Counted from the stretch's first letter, positions 18,823 through 29,326 are shown. The stretch: 64,000 nucleotides of DNA from GH45 sp046704385 (GCA_046704385.1 JBJKSB010000061.1:62001-126000), one strand, 5' to 3'. Program-made: numbers and translations. Notes: generated by a model not told the origin, from the sequence alone.

Positions 18823-20916
18823 TTAATTTTCTTTTAACCATTTATCGAGCCAGCCTTTAAACTCACGCTGCCATAAAATACCGTTTTGAGGATGTACTAC
18901 CCAATGGGTTTCACTAGGGAAAATCAATAGTTTACTTGGAATACCCAATAACTGGGCGCTGTTAAATGCTGCCAGGCCTTGAGTATAAGGTATTCGGTAA
19001 TCCTGTTCCCCTTCAATTATTAATATAGGTGTATCCCAGTTTTTAATAAAATTATGCGGTGATCCGGCAAATGATTTCATTGCTACTTTATTATCTTTCT
19101 CCCAGGGAGCACCACCTTTTTCCCAGTTATCAAAGAACATTTCGTCGGTAGTCATATATTCCATTTCGGAATTGAAAACCCCGCAATGCGCAATAAAAGC
19201 TTTAAACCTGCCCTGATGATTACCGGCTAACCAGTAAACAGAAAATCCTCCAAAGCTTGCTCCCACTGCACCCAACCGATTCTCATCAATGAAAGGTTCT
19301 TTTTTCATTACATCAATAGCCTGCAATAAATCTTTCATGGGTTGACCGGCATTATCTTTGCTAACCTCATCAGTCCATTCCTGACCTAGGGTAACAGTTC
19401 CTCTCCTATTTGGGGCAACTACAATGTAACCATCGCTGGCCATCATGCTAAAATTCCAGCGGTAACTCCAAAACTGGCTTAGAGGTGATTGCGGACCTCC
19501 TTCGCAATAAAGTAAAGTGGGGTACTTTTTGGTTTTATCAAAGTTGGGCGGATAAATAACCCATGTTAGCATATCCTTATTATCGGTAGTTTTAATCATT
19601 CGCTTTTCAACAGTTGGCATTTTCAACTGATCCAGTAAGTGCTTATTTTCAAATGAAATTTCAGTTACCTGTTTGGTATTTGTATCGATGCTGTAAATCT
19701 CAGCAGGCTTTGTCATGTCAACCCGTGTGGCTATTAGCTTATTTCCGGCCAGTGCTACTGAATGATAATCGTAATAACCTTCGGTTACAGGTACTATTTC
19801 AAGGGAATTTACATTCATTTTAAATATCTGGAATGTGGCATTTACACCGGCAATGAAATACATGTTTTTTCCATCATCGGCCCAAATCATTCCAGAAGGG
19901 CTGTAATCGAAATTTTCAGTTAGGTACCTTTTCTCTCCGCTAGCCAAATCAAGTTCAAACAAACGGTCTTTATCCGATTCAAAGCCTGCACGCTCCATAC
20001 TTAGCCAGTACATCTTTGTTCCATCAGGCGAAAAGAAAGGAGAAGTATCATAACCCGGCATTCCTTCGGTTAAATTTTTAGTTGCACCTGTTTCCAGGTT
20101 ATACAAATAGATATCAGAATTTGTACTTAATGTATAATCCTTTCCTGAAAGTTTTTTACAGGTGTAAGCCACGTTTTTGCTATCAGGAGTCCAGGAAATA
20201 TCTTCAATTCCGCCGAAAGGCATCAAGGGTGAATCGAAAGCTTCACCAGTCATAATATCCTTATAATTAGTTATTTTTCCATCTGCAAAATCACCTACAA
20301 AAACATGACTGTAATAACCGTCTTCCCACGTATCCCAATGCCGGTACATTAAATCGTTAATAATTTTACCGTCCGATTTAGGCAGGTCGGGATAAACGTC
20401 GGAGGTCGATTTATCCACTTTTATCTCCTTGGTAAACATTACCTTTTTACCATCGGGTGAGAATTTCAGGCTTGAAATTCCACCATCTATATCCGAAATT
20501 TGTTCACAATGGGTTCCATCAGACAACATACTCCATGCCTGAACCGATCCTGTACGGGATGTCAGGTATACAATATCTTTCCCGTTGGGGTGCCATATGG
20601 CATTGAATTCACTTTCAGGGGTTTGGGTAAGCTGTTTTTTTCCTGATCCGTCAACATTCATTACAAACAATTCACGGTTTCCTTTATTCTGCTCAATACT
20701 ATAATAAGTAACTCCGTAAACAATTTTGGTTCCATCAGGTGAAACCTGCACATCGCTAAGTCTTCCGAAACTCCATAAAACTTCCGGAGTCATAATGTTT
20801 GAGGTAAGTTTTAGATCGTTTTTCTTAATCAGTGGAGCGTCCATTTTCTGAGGCGCTTCCATCTTACAAGCTGTAAAAAAGACAGCCAGTACTAAATAAT
20901 AGGCATATTTATTCAT
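18823..20916 (-). CDS. S9 family prolyl oligopeptidase-type peptidase, lipoprotein
   Basis: 697 residues. An N-terminal signal ends in the lipobox FTAC (Cys about residue 17), so the enzyme is probably an envelope lipoprotein. Residues 40-420 form a beta-propeller of TolB/WD40-like repeats (SPDGTKIVYG, SPDGKKVMF). The C-terminal alpha/beta hydrolase carries GASFGG (Ser about 553), EGEQDYRIPY (Asp about 637) and ETHWVVHP (His about 670). Closest known types are acylaminoacyl-peptidase/dipeptidyl peptidase 5-like enzymes that trim short peptides in the periplasm. Confidence 0.93.
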   Translation of the reverse strand: MNKYAYYLVLAVFFTACKMEAPQKMDAPLIKKNDLKLTSNIMTPEVLWSFGRLSDVQVSPDGTKIVYGVTYYSIEQNKGNRELFVMNVDGSGKKQLTQTPESEFNAIWHPNGKDIVYLTSRTGSVQAWSMLSDGTHCEQISDIDGGISSLKFSPDGKKVMFTKEIKVDKSTSDVYPDLPKSDGKIINDLMYRHWDTWEDGYYSHVFVGDFADGKITNYKDIMTGEAFDSPLMPFGGIEDISWTPDSKNVAYTCKKLSGKDYTLSTNSDIYLYNLETGATKNLTEGMPGYDTSPFFSPDGTKMYWLSMERAGFESDKDRLFELDLASGEKRYLTENFDYSPSGMIWADDGKNMYFIAGVNATFQIFKMNVNSLEIVPVTEGYYDYHSVALAGNKLIATRVDMTKPAEIYSIDTNTKQVTEISFENKHLLDQLKMPTVEKRMIKTTDNKDMLTWVIYPPNFDKTKKYPTLLYCEGGPQSPLSQFWSYRWNFSMMASDGYIVVAPNRRGTVTLGQEWTDEVSKDNAGQPMKDLLQAIDVMKKEPFIDENRLGAVGASFGGFSVYWLAGNHQGRFKAFIAHCGVFNSEMEYMTTDEMFFDNWEKGGAPWEKDNKVAMKSFAGSPHNFIKNWDTPILIIEGEQDYRIPYTQGLAAFNSAQLLGIPSKLLIFPSETHWVVHPQNGILWQREFKGWLDKWLKEN

Positions 20917-21152
20917 TTGAAACTATTTTTTGTTAAGGTGAGAAAGTTACTAAAATAAACCCGCGAATGGTTAAATCATTAGTTGTTATAAACCATATAT
21001 CAATTTCAAATTTAGATATTGAAGATATAATCAATGATTCTCAAAAGTTAAAATAGGATGAAAAACGGGCTGGTAATTGCAGATTCTGGACCTATATTCA
21101 TCGATTTTTAAAAAAATAATCACTATGGTCCAATAAAAATTCGATCATGTTT

Positions 21153-21410
21153 GAGATCCTTCACTCCATTTCATTGCGTTCAGGATGACTGCGGTTTGTG
21201 GATCACAGAGGCTGTCTCAAAAGTAATTTTTTTACCACTAAGGCACAAAGGCACTTAAATTCACGAATTTGTAAGGTATTAATTTTTAACGCCTTGTGTT
21301 TCTTGGTGTCTTAGTGGTTTTTTGGCTTTATATTCATTTTAATACTTTTGAGACAGCCCCAACTAAAAAACTCACTAACTCATTGTCATTCCGAGCATAG
21401 CGAGGAATCC
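21153..21410. repeat. Outer inverted repeat pair flanking the MITE-like element
   Basis: The left arm 21153-21189 (ending TTCAGGATGAC) and right arm 21385-21410 (starting GTCATTCCGAGC) are imperfect complements. Both resemble intergenic repeats common in Bacteroidota genomes (GTCATCCTGAAC... and GTCATTCCGAGC...). Confidence 0.6.
21210..21358. mobile_element. MITE-like palindromic element, copy 1
   Basis: 149 bases bounded by perfect 16-base inverted repeats: GGCTGTCTCAAAAGTA (21210-21225) and its complement (21343-21358). Inside is a second inverted pair (21234-21254, starting ACCACTAAGGCAC, against 21291-21318). No ORF. A second copy with the same outer end is at 30319-30449. Confidence 0.68.
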
Positions 21411-21650
21411 TTACAATTTTACCGGACATAACTGAATCGAAATATTGAATTCCATCTTAAAAGATAAAAAAAAAACCTATAATATTCCATCCCTGATCAA
21501 GTCTGAAACCGATATAAAAAAGCCCTTAATAACACCCACCTGCTTAACATTATGTTAACAAAATGTATATGAAATTGTTATAAATTTAAACTACCAGTAA
21601 CTAATAAATGCAGAGCATTAAATATCTGACAAAAAACAGTATTTAGGTGG

Positions 21651-21679
21651 TTTTCCATTGATAAAGCTTAGTAAATTTG
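21651..21679 (+). promoter_or_regulatory. Promoter of mutA
   Basis: TAAATTTG (21672-21679) is an exact match to TAnnTTTG; TTTT at 21651-21654 is a possible -33 element with a short 17-base spacer. Its position places the transcription start inside the longest reading frame, supporting the ATG at 21706 as the start of mutA. Confidence 0.6.
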
Positions 21680-21705
21680 CGCAGAAATTTCAAAATAATT
21701 CAAGT

Positions 21706-23565
21706 ATGTCAGAATTAGGGAAAGGTGAAAGATTATTTAATGAATTTCCTCCGGTTTCAACTGAGGAATGGGAGGAGAAAATTAAAGCTGATCTGAAAGG
21801 TGCCGATTACGAAAAAACACTCATCTGGAAAACCAATGAAGGTTTTAATGTAAAACCATACTACCGGCAGGAAGATTTAAAAAACTTTGATTATCTGGAA
21901 GGTGTTCCGGGTCAATTTCCATTTATTCGTGGAAATAAAAAGGACAAAAACACATGGTACATCCGCCAGGATATTGAAGCAGACGATCTGAAAAAAGCAA
22001 ATGAAAAAGCCCGGATTCTTGTGAATAAAGGAGTTAATTCCATTGGATTCATTTTAAATAAAGATGCCTTATTTACCAAAGATGATATTTCCAAACTTCT
22101 TGAAGGATTACCAATAAATGAGCTTGAAATTAATTTCAATGCAGGTTATGGAGCCTTAACCTTTGTAAAAGCATTTAACGAATATTTAGAAAACAAACCT
22201 TCTTTTTCTGGTTCGTTTGTTTTTGATCCGCTGATGTGCATTGCAAAAAGTGGAAGGTTTTGTTCAGCCAATCCAATATCGGATGCAACTGAAATGGTAA
22301 ATGCTACCAAACAACTGTCTAATTTCAGAAGCCTTACGATTCGCGGCGATGTTTTTGAAAATGCCGGTTCATCTATTGTCCAGGAATTAGGATTTTCACT
22401 GGCAGTAGGCAATGAATACCTTTCCGAACTCACCGAATCGGGCATTTCAACCAATGATGCTGCTAAAGCCATTAAATTCCAGTTTGCTACGGGCTCAAAT
22501 TATTTCATGGAAATTGCAAAAATCCGTGCAGCAAGGCTTTTATGGGCCACCATTGTAAAACAATACAAGCCGGAAAATGAACAGGTTTGCCTGGCAAATA
22601 TCCATGCGGTGACTTCCGATTGGAATAAAACCATTTATGATCCCTATGTAAATTTGCTCCGCACCCAAACAGAAGCAATGTCGTCTGTCCTGGGCGGTGT
22701 CGATTCCATGACGGTTAAAGCTTTTAATGCCGTTTATGAAAAACCTACTGAATTCAGCGGGCGCATAGCCCGAAACCAACAATTGTTGTTAAAGGAAGAA
22801 TCACATTTTGATAAAGTGGTTGATCCTGCTGCGGGTTCCTACTATATAGAATCACTTACCGACAGCATTGCTGAAGAAGCATGGAAATTGTTTCTTGAAG
22901 TGGAAGAAAAAGGAGGTTTTATACAAGCTTTCAAATCGGGGTTTATCCAAAATATTATAAAAGAGACCGCCCAAAAACGCGATATAGATATTGCCAACCG
23001 TAAGGAAAATTTCCTGGGAGTAAATCAGTTCCCGAATTTTAACGAACATATAGAAAAAGAGCTGCCTGCAGAAGTTTTTGAAAAACCAACCTTTTCTGAT
23101 GTAATTGCCGAACCCCTGATAAAATATCGCGGAGCCATGGCTTTTGAAGCCCTGCGCTATAAAACGGATATTTATTCAAAATCAAATAAACGCCCCTTAG
23201 CTTTTATGCTAACTATAGGAAATTTGGCCATGCGAAAAGCCCGGGCTCAGTTTTCGTGCAACTTTTTTGCAGTTGCCGGTTTCGATGTTCAGGATAATAA
23301 TGGGTTCGATTCAGTTGAAGAAGGTATTAATGAAGCCATAAAAGCAAATGCCGATATTATTGTTATTTGTAGTTCCGATGAGGAATATACCACCTTTGCA
23401 CCTGAAACTCAAAAGTTGGCTGGTGATACTTTGGTTGTAGTCGCCGGTTATCCAAAAGCTATAATGGACGACCTAAAGGCTGCCGGAATTAAATATTTCA
23501 TTCATGTAAAAAGCAACTTGCTTGAAACATTAAGCGGATTTCAAAAAGATATAGGAATAAAGTAA
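21706..23565 (+). CDS. mutA: Methylmalonyl-CoA mutase small subunit
   Basis: About 619 residues starting MSELGKGERLFNEFPPV. The frame runs upstream to a TTG at 21658 but that overlaps the promoter. The N-terminal barrel matches the large subunit in pattern (IAKIRAARLLWATIVKQYKP; SGRIARNQQLLLKEESH), while the C-terminal cobalamin-like domain lacks the DxHxxG cobalamin ligand, as in all small subunits. It forms the heterodimer with MutB and has no B12 itself. The complex interconverts methylmalonyl-CoA and succinyl-CoA in propionate formation or use. Confidence 0.94.
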   Translation: MSELGKGERLFNEFPPVSTEEWEEKIKADLKGADYEKTLIWKTNEGFNVKPYYRQEDLKNFDYLEGVPGQFPFIRGNKKDKNTWYIRQDIEADDLKKANEKARILVNKGVNSIGFILNKDALFTKDDISKLLEGLPINELEINFNAGYGALTFVKAFNEYLENKPSFSGSFVFDPLMCIAKSGRFCSANPISDATEMVNATKQLSNFRSLTIRGDVFENAGSSIVQELGFSLAVGNEYLSELTESGISTNDAAKAIKFQFATGSNYFMEIAKIRAARLLWATIVKQYKPENEQVCLANIHAVTSDWNKTIYDPYVNLLRTQTEAMSSVLGGVDSMTVKAFNAVYEKPTEFSGRIARNQQLLLKEESHFDKVVDPAAGSYYIESLTDSIAEEAWKLFLEVEEKGGFIQAFKSGFIQNIIKETAQKRDIDIANRKENFLGVNQFPNFNEHIEKELPAEVFEKPTFSDVIAEPLIKYRGAMAFEALRYKTDIYSKSNKRPLAFMLTIGNLAMRKARAQFSCNFFAVAGFDVQDNNGFDSVEEGINEAIKANADIIVICSSDEEYTTFAPETQKLAGDTLVVVAGYPKAIMDDLKAAGIKYFIHVKSNLLETLSGFQKDIGIK

Positions 23566-23616
23566 CAAGATGCAAGTATCAAGTATCAAGAAGTAAATCT
23601 TGTGTCTTGAGTCTTG
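23566..23616. repeat. Imperfect inverted repeat between mutA and mutB
   Basis: CAAGATGCAAGTATCAAG (23566-23583) is nearly complementary to CTTGTGTCTTGAGTCTTG (23599-23616). It begins right after the mutA stop and may form a hairpin in the bicistronic mRNA. Similar AAGTATCAAG strings are common intergenic repeats in Bacteroidota. Confidence 0.5.
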
Positions 23617-23635
23617 GATCTGTAAATCTTAAAAA

Positions 23636-25789
23636 ATGAAACCAGATTTTAAAAATATAGACTTCAGAGCCAATTCAGAACCCGGAATGTCAGGAAAAGA
23701 ATGGGAAAAACTGAATCACATTTCAAAAAATTGGATGACCGCAGAGCAAATTCCCGTGAAATCGGTTTATATCAAAGACGATTTGGAAGGAATGGAACAC
23801 TTAAATTATGCGGCGGGGATTGCTCCGTTTTTGCGCGGCCCTTACTCAATGATGTATGCCATGCGCCCGTGGACAATCCGTCAGTACGCCGGATTTTCTA
23901 CAGCTGAAGAATCAAACGCATTTTACCGTCGCAACCTGGCTTCCGGACAAAAAGGGCTTTCAGTAGCTTTTGATTTAGCCACACATCGGGGTTATGATTC
24001 CGACCATCCAAGAGTTATTGGTGATGTGGGTAAAGCCGGGGTTGCTATCGACTCTGTCCTGGATATGAAAATTCTTTTCGACCAGATTCCACTGAATAAA
24101 ATGTCGGTAAGTATGACCATGAATGGTGCGGTGCTTCCCATTATGGCATTTTACATTGCAACAGCCCTTGAACAAGGAGCCAAACTTGAGGAACTGGCCG
24201 GTACCATCCAAAATGACATTTTAAAAGAATTTATGGTACGGAACACCTATATATTCCCTCCTGAATTCTCCATGAAAACCATTGCCGATATTTTCGAATA
24301 TACATCGAAATATATGCCTAAGTTTAATTCTATTTCTATTTCGGGCTACCACATGCAAGAGGCCGGGGCCACCAACGATATCGAAATGGCTTACACGCTG
24401 GCTGACGGTTTAGATTATTTGCGCACAGGAATAAAGGCCGGCATTGATATTGATGCGTTTGCCCCACGCCTGTCATTTTTCTGGGCAGTGGGCATGAACC
24501 AGTTTATGGAAATTGCCAAGATGCGTGCTGCACGTATGATCTGGGCCAAACTGGTAAAACAGTTTAATCCGAAAAATCCAAAATCGCTGGCATTACGTAC
24601 CCATTCACAAACCTCAGGCTGGAGCCTGACCGAGCAGGATCCTTTCAACAATGTGGGGCGTACCTGCATTGAAGCTATGAGTGCTGCATTGGGTCATACC
24701 CAATCGTTGCACACTAATGCTCTGGATGAGGCTATAGCCTTGCCAACCGATTTTTCAGCCCGTATTGCCCGAAATACACAAATTTACATTCAGGATGAAA
24801 CACAGATATGCCGTTCGCTCGACCCATGGGCTGGTTCTTACTATGTGGAAAGCTTAACCCAGGAACTATATCAAAAAGCATGGACACTTATTGAAGAGGT
24901 GGAAGAACTGGGTGGAATGGCAAAAGCCATTGAAACCGGTATACCCAAAATGCGGATTGAAGAGGCTGCTGCCCGGTCACAAGCTAAAATTGATTCACAT
25001 GCTCAAACTATTGTGGGTATCAATAAATACCGTCTCGAAAAAGAAGATCCGTTAGAAATTCTGGAGGTGGATAATACTGCAGTTCGCGAAGCACAAATCA
25101 AACGCATTGCTAAGCTGAAAGCAAACCGTGACGAAAATGAAGTAAAGAATATTTTAGATGCCATAACCAGGTGCGCAGAAACAGGTAAAGGTAATTTATT
25201 GGAGTTAGCCGTTGAAGCTGCGAAAAAACGTGCTACCTTGGGTGAAATTTCAAATGCATGTGAAAAAGTTGTTGGGAGATATAAAGCTGTGATACGTTCA
25301 ATTTCAGGAGTTTATTCATCGGAAGCTCAAAGCGATCCGGATTTTGCCAAAGCACAGGCAATGGTGGCTGAATTTGCTAAAAAAGAAGGTCGCCAACCCC
25401 GTATTATGATTGCCAAAATGGGCCAGGATGGTCACGACCGAGGTGCCAAAGTTGTTGCCACCGGTTATGCCGATATTGGTTTTGATGTGGACATGGGTCC
25501 GCTTTTTCAAACCCCTGAAGAAGCTGCCAAAGATGCCGTTGAAAATGATGTACATGTACTGGGGGTTTCATCGTTAGCAGCCGGGCATAAAACCCTGGTG
25601 CCGGCAGTACTCACCGAACTTAAAAAACTGGGGCGCGAAGACATTATGGTAATTGCCGGTGGTGTAATTCCTCACCAGGATTATCAGTATTTATATGATG
25701 CCGGAGTGGTGGGCATTTTTGGCCCGGGAACTTCCGTTTCGAAAGCAGCTATCCAAATCCTGGAAATATTGCTTAAAACTCTTGAATAG
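23636..25789 (+). CDS. mutB: Methylmalonyl-CoA mutase large (catalytic) subunit
   Basis: 717 residues. The TIM-barrel domain holds the substrate-binding segment [39 protein letters not shown] and [17 protein letters not shown]. The C-terminal B12 domain has [16 protein letters not shown], where His is the lower cobalt ligand. Uses adenosylcobalamin to isomerise methylmalonyl-CoA to succinyl-CoA by a radical mechanism. It is 70 bases after mutA and clearly in one operon. No meaB/epimerase gene is adjacent. Confidence 0.97.
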   Translation: MKPDFKNIDFRANSEPGMSGKEWEKLNHISKNWMTAEQIPVKSVYIKDDLEGMEHLNYAAGIAPFLRGPYSMMYAMRPWTIRQYAGFSTAEESNAFYRRNLASGQKGLSVAFDLATHRGYDSDHPRVIGDVGKAGVAIDSVLDMKILFDQIPLNKMSVSMTMNGAVLPIMAFYIATALEQGAKLEELAGTIQNDILKEFMVRNTYIFPPEFSMKTIADIFEYTSKYMPKFNSISISGYHMQEAGATNDIEMAYTLADGLDYLRTGIKAGIDIDAFAPRLSFFWAVGMNQFMEIAKMRAARMIWAKLVKQFNPKNPKSLALRTHSQTSGWSLTEQDPFNNVGRTCIEAMSAALGHTQSLHTNALDEAIALPTDFSARIARNTQIYIQDETQICRSLDPWAGSYYVESLTQELYQKAWTLIEEVEELGGMAKAIETGIPKMRIEEAAARSQAKIDSHAQTIVGINKYRLEKEDPLEILEVDNTAVREAQIKRIAKLKANRDENEVKNILDAITRCAETGKGNLLELAVEAAKKRATLGEISNACEKVVGRYKAVIRSISGVYSSEAQSDPDFAKAQAMVAEFAKKEGRQPRIMIAKMGQDGHDRGAKVVATGYADIGFDVDMGPLFQTPEEAAKDAVENDVHVLGVSSLAAGHKTLVPAVLTELKKLGREDIMVIAGGVIPHQDYQYLYDAGVVGIFGPGTSVSKAAIQILEILLKTLE

Positions 25790-26140
25790 TTTTAATTAAA
25801 TTTGAAGGTTCTTGAAACCTTATAGGTTATGAATATATGAAACCACCCGGTAATGGGTGGTTTTTTTTATTTTGTTAAAAATCAAAAGATAAAAAGAGGT
25901 TAATCACAAAATCTTATTCGTGTTTTAAAAAACATTGTACCAAGACGTTATAACGTTAGTGTGCAAAAATATCAACTTTTGTTATAAATTTTTCCCCATA
26001 ACTGAGGTTTAAAGCTACAATTTTGTACACCAAAAGACAAAAATAATACTCCGCTTTATTAAGACATTTCAATATTTTGGTTAAAAAATTATAGGGAAAT
26101 CGATCAAACCGGCTTATTTATTAATTTAAACCAATATATT
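25790..26140. other. Intergenic region upstream of the BIG2 gene
   Basis: About 350 bases containing the mutB terminator (25841-25869) and AT-rich sequence up to the signal-peptide gene at 26141. No ORF and no convincing regulatory box seen. Confidence 0.55.
25841..25868 (+). terminator. Terminator of the mutAB operon
   Basis: AACCACCC and GGGTGGTT arms around GGTAAT, followed by a run of T. Confidence 0.93.
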
Positions 26141-29100
26141 ATGAGAAAATTAACATTTTTGTGGGCATTGCCCATGGTTTTTTTGCTGCTACAGCAAGTT
26201 AACGCACAAGTACTGGTTGCTGATTGGGATACACAGAATCCAACCAATGCCTATGTTTGGGCAGGTACACTAACTCAGGGTGTTGCTAACCCTGATGCAA
26301 CAGGACTCAATACCAGTGCCAAAGTTCTTCAGTATGATCGCCCGGCAGCATCTTACCAGGCTTTTCATGTGGAGTTTACACCAAGTAAACTCATACTCAA
26401 TCCGGTTTTCTCTATGCTGGTATATTCACCGGTTGCAGGAGCCAAAATACGGGTCGATCTGCATGATGAAAACGGGACCAAAATTGGAGAAGTTGCATCA
26501 ACAGTTGCCACTGCAAATGTTTGGACTGAGGTGACCTTTGATTTTGCCGGATCATTACTTCCTTCGCTAAACTACAAATCATTCGAGATTTATCCCAATT
26601 ATAATGATGGTACAAATGCAGAAACATACTATTTCGACGACATGACTTTTAAATCAGGATTCGATAATAGTACCGACGCTGTAATTGCCCGGGAAAAATT
26701 TCCCCAGACTAATTATTCTGGTGCGGTTTCAGGCATTACCACCTGGACAGGTAAAAACGGGGCTATAACTAACGATCAAATACAAATTAATGGCTGGCCA
26801 GGAACTACTTTTGGTGGAACCTATTCATATCCTTACCCTTCTCAACTAGGGGCCGTTGAGCTTGGTATAACAAACACTGTTGACCAAAAGGATACCTTAA
26901 TACTATCAGGTGTTAAGGTAAAAGGATTTTCTGATTACCGGATTTTACTTTCAAGTGGTGGGTATTATAACACATCAGCTCCTGACGTGTTTGTTAAAGC
27001 TAACGATGGTACCTGGACGCAAATTACTTACACTAATAAAAATACTGTAAGCAAGCAAGTGGAGCAATACGATCTTCCAACCGGAATTCAAACAGCCGAC
27101 ACTTTGGCGGTTATGCTGGCTTGTCACAACAGCTGGGATGGACAATGGATTGATGATATCGGTGTATTGGGTACCATTGTTAAAGTCAGCTCAATTAGTG
27201 TTACCGAGGCGAATAACAATACGTCAGTACTCTCGGGTTCCACCTTACAATTTAATCATAGTGCATCTCCGGCAAATGCATTTGATAATACGGCCACATG
27301 GAGTGTGGTTAATGGAACCGGTAGTGCTACCATTGACCAAACAGGATTACTGACTCCCGTAACAGCCGGAACCGTAATTGTTAAGGCCACAGCAAACGAT
27401 GGTAGCGGTGTAACAGGAGAAACAATCATAACTATTTATGATCCTATAACCAGTTTTACAGTAGCCTCGAATAACAATGCTACCACACTTACTGCAGGTG
27501 AAACTATCCAAATGACTGCTACAGTAGCTCCTGCAACTGCTAAACAGGATGTGGCCTGGTCGATTGTGAATGAACCAGGTGTTACTACAGTATCAGCATC
27601 AATATCCAATACTGGGTTGGTGACACCTGCAGCTGATGGTGTGGTTTATGCCAAAGCAACAGCCCTTGATGGCAGCGGTAAAACCGATTCTTTAAAAATA
27701 ACTGTTAGCGGTATGCTTCCGGTTAGCTTGGTTGACATTCTTGTGGATAGTGCTAAAATTGATATTAATAATGGCACTCTTACCCTTCCGGTAAATGTTG
27801 ATCCTGATAATGCATCCGACACAACCCTGACATGGAGTATTGTAAGTAACGATGCCGATACCGCCACCATAAATGAGTCAACCGGATTAATTACAGCAAT
27901 ACGGAATGGTAGCATTACCGTACGTGCTGCATCAGCTGCTGATACTTCAAAACATGATGATGCCATAGTAGTTATTACCAACCAGATAGTTGAACCTACT
28001 GCTATTGCGATTCAAAGCAAAAACAGCGCTGACTCCATAAAAGCTGATGATGGAACTTTGGAATTATCGGTGGTAACGACACCTGCAGATGCTGCTAAAA
28101 ATGTAATTTGGAGCATCCTGAACGATTCACTAAACCTGGCTTCCATTAGTGATTTAGGTTTGGTAACTGCCATGAGGAACGGCGTAGTTTCTGTACAGGT
28201 ATCTTCAACCCTTGTAAATTTAGCCGATACTATCGACATTACTATAATTAACCAGATTGTTGAACCCACAGCTTTAACAGTAACAGGTGAAGGTGGTGCT
28301 ACCAGCATTGACGTTAACGACGGCACCCTGCAAATGTTAGTTGGAGTTACACCTATTGATGCAGATACCACAGTAACATGGAGCATTGCTGCCAATGATG
28401 CAGGTTTGGCAAAAATAAGTGCAACCGGTAAATTAACCGCTGCAAATAACGGTGTAGTTACCGTAATTGCAACTTCGGTTTCAGATACTTCCATTACTGG
28501 CGAGGCTGAAATTACCTTGAACAACCAGATAATTAATCCAACAACCATTACGGTATCAGGTGAAGGTGGTTCAACAAGTATTGATGTTAAAGGAGGCTCT
28601 TTGCAAATGTTGTCAGAAGTTACTCCAGCCGGAGCCGATTCAATAATAACATGGAGTATAGCAGCCAATGATACCACTTTGGCAACCATAAGCACTACCG
28701 GTTTATTAACCGCTGTAAATAATGGTGTAGTTACTGTAATTGCAACTTCAATTTCAGATACTTCAATAACAGGCGAGGCTGAAATTACTATTACTAACCA
28801 GTTAACTAGGCCTACAGCCATTACGGTATCAGGTGAAGGTGGTGCAACCAGCATTGATGTTAAAGACGGAACCTTACAAATGTTAGCTGAAGTTACTCCA
28901 ACAGGAGCTGATTCAACAGTTACATGGAGTATTGCCTCGGACGATGCTGCTATGGCAACCATAAGCACTACCGGTTTATTAACCGCTGTAAGTGATGGTA
29001 CAGTTACAGTTATTGCCACTTCAAATGCTGATGCTGCAGTTACAGGCGAAGCTGAAATAACCATTACAAACCAGGTGGGCATTAATGATCATGTTGCCGG

Positions 29101-29326
29101 TAACTTATCTCTTTATCCAAATCCTGTTGACCAGACCTTATATATTGATTATCAGAAAACCATAAATAGCGTTGAAATTATATCAGCTAATGGTCAGGTA
29201 ATGAATGTTACTTCGGAATTTAACCGAAATAATAATATTTACGTAGGAAATTTAAAGGCAGGAATCTTTGTAATCAGGGCAATTACCGGAAACAATGTTT
29301 ATACGGGTAGTTTCATTAAAAAATAA
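26141..29326 (+). CDS. Secreted multi-domain protein with BIG2 repeats and T9SS sorting domain
   Basis: 1061 residues. Signal peptide (1-22, ending NAQ), then two beta-sandwich-like regions (about 25-180 and 185-345, each ending in a FDDMTF- or IDDIGVLG-type strand) that look like carbohydrate- or glycan-binding modules. From about residue 350 there are about eight BIG2 (Ig-like) domains with the TWSI... ISTTGLLTA... VTVIATS pattern. The last three units are near-identical 91-residue repeats. The C-terminal about 80 residues (SLYPNPVDQTLYI ... GNLKAGIFVI) are a T9SS type A sorting domain, so the protein is exported by T9SS and likely surface-bound. Adhesive or glycan-binding role is inferred. 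Confidence 0.85.
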   Translation: MRKLTFLWALPMVFLLLQQVNAQVLVADWDTQNPTNAYVWAGTLTQGVANPDATGLNTSAKVLQYDRPAASYQAFHVEFTPSKLILNPVFSMLVYSPVAGAKIRVDLHDENGTKIGEVASTVATANVWTEVTFDFAGSLLPSLNYKSFEIYPNYNDGTNAETYYFDDMTFKSGFDNSTDAVIAREKFPQTNYSGAVSGITTWTGKNGAITNDQIQINGWPGTTFGGTYSYPYPSQLGAVELGITNTVDQKDTLILSGVKVKGFSDYRILLSSGGYYNTSAPDVFVKANDGTWTQITYTNKNTVSKQVEQYDLPTGIQTADTLAVMLACHNSWDGQWIDDIGVLGTIVKVSSISVTEANNNTSVLSGSTLQFNHSASPANAFDNTATWSVVNGTGSATIDQTGLLTPVTAGTVIVKATANDGSGVTGETIITIYDPITSFTVASNNNATTLTAGETIQMTATVAPATAKQDVAWSIVNEPGVTTVSASISNTGLVTPAADGVVYAKATALDGSGKTDSLKITVSGMLPVSLVDILVDSAKIDINNGTLTLPVNVDPDNASDTTLTWSIVSNDADTATINESTGLITAIRNGSITVRAASAADTSKHDDAIVVITNQIVEPTAIAIQSKNSADSIKADDGTLELSVVTTPADAAKNVIWSILNDSLNLASISDLGLVTAMRNGVVSVQVSSTLVNLADTIDITIINQIVEPTALTVTGEGGATSIDVNDGTLQMLVGVTPIDADTTVTWSIAANDAGLAKISATGKLTAANNGVVTVIATSVSDTSITGEAEITLNNQIINPTTITVSGEGGSTSIDVKGGSLQMLSEVTPAGADSIITWSIAANDTTLATISTTGLLTAVNNGVVTVIATSISDTSITGEAEITITNQLTRPTAITVSGEGGATSIDVKDGTLQMLAEVTPTGADSTVTWSIASDDAAMATISTTGLLTAVSDGTVTVIATSNADAAVTGEAEITITNQVGINDHVAGNLSLYPNPVDQTLYIDYQKTINSVEIISANGQVMNVTSEFNRNNNIYVGNLKAGIFVIRAITGNNVYTGSFIKK
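28262..29080 (+). repeat. Three tandem 273-bp repeats inside the BIG2 gene
   Basis: Units start at 28262, 28535 and 28808, each exactly 273 bases (91 codons), encoding the TGEGGxTSIDV ... GEAEIT domain. A more diverged 270-base unit starts at 27992. Strong DNA-level similarity suggests recent expansion by recombination. Confidence 0.85.

Larger units (their letters stand above)
20917..21650. other. Long intergenic region with nested palindromic repeats
   Basis: About 730 bases with no credible ORF. The middle (21153-21410) holds nested inverted repeats described separately. The flanks are plain AT-rich sequence. No B12 riboswitch box was seen upstream of mutA. Confidence 0.65.

Noticed and set aside
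20917..21705. B12 riboswitch upstream of mutA
   Set aside because: No B12-box (GCCACTG-type) or matching fold seen; the region is filled by palindromic repeats.
28262..29080. CRISPR-like array
   Set aside because: The repeats are 273 bases long, contiguous and in frame with a protein domain; no spacers.
28012..29082. 356-codon ORF on the minus strand
   Set aside because: It is antisense to the tandem BIG2 units and its length comes from the repeat composition; no start signals or family similarity.
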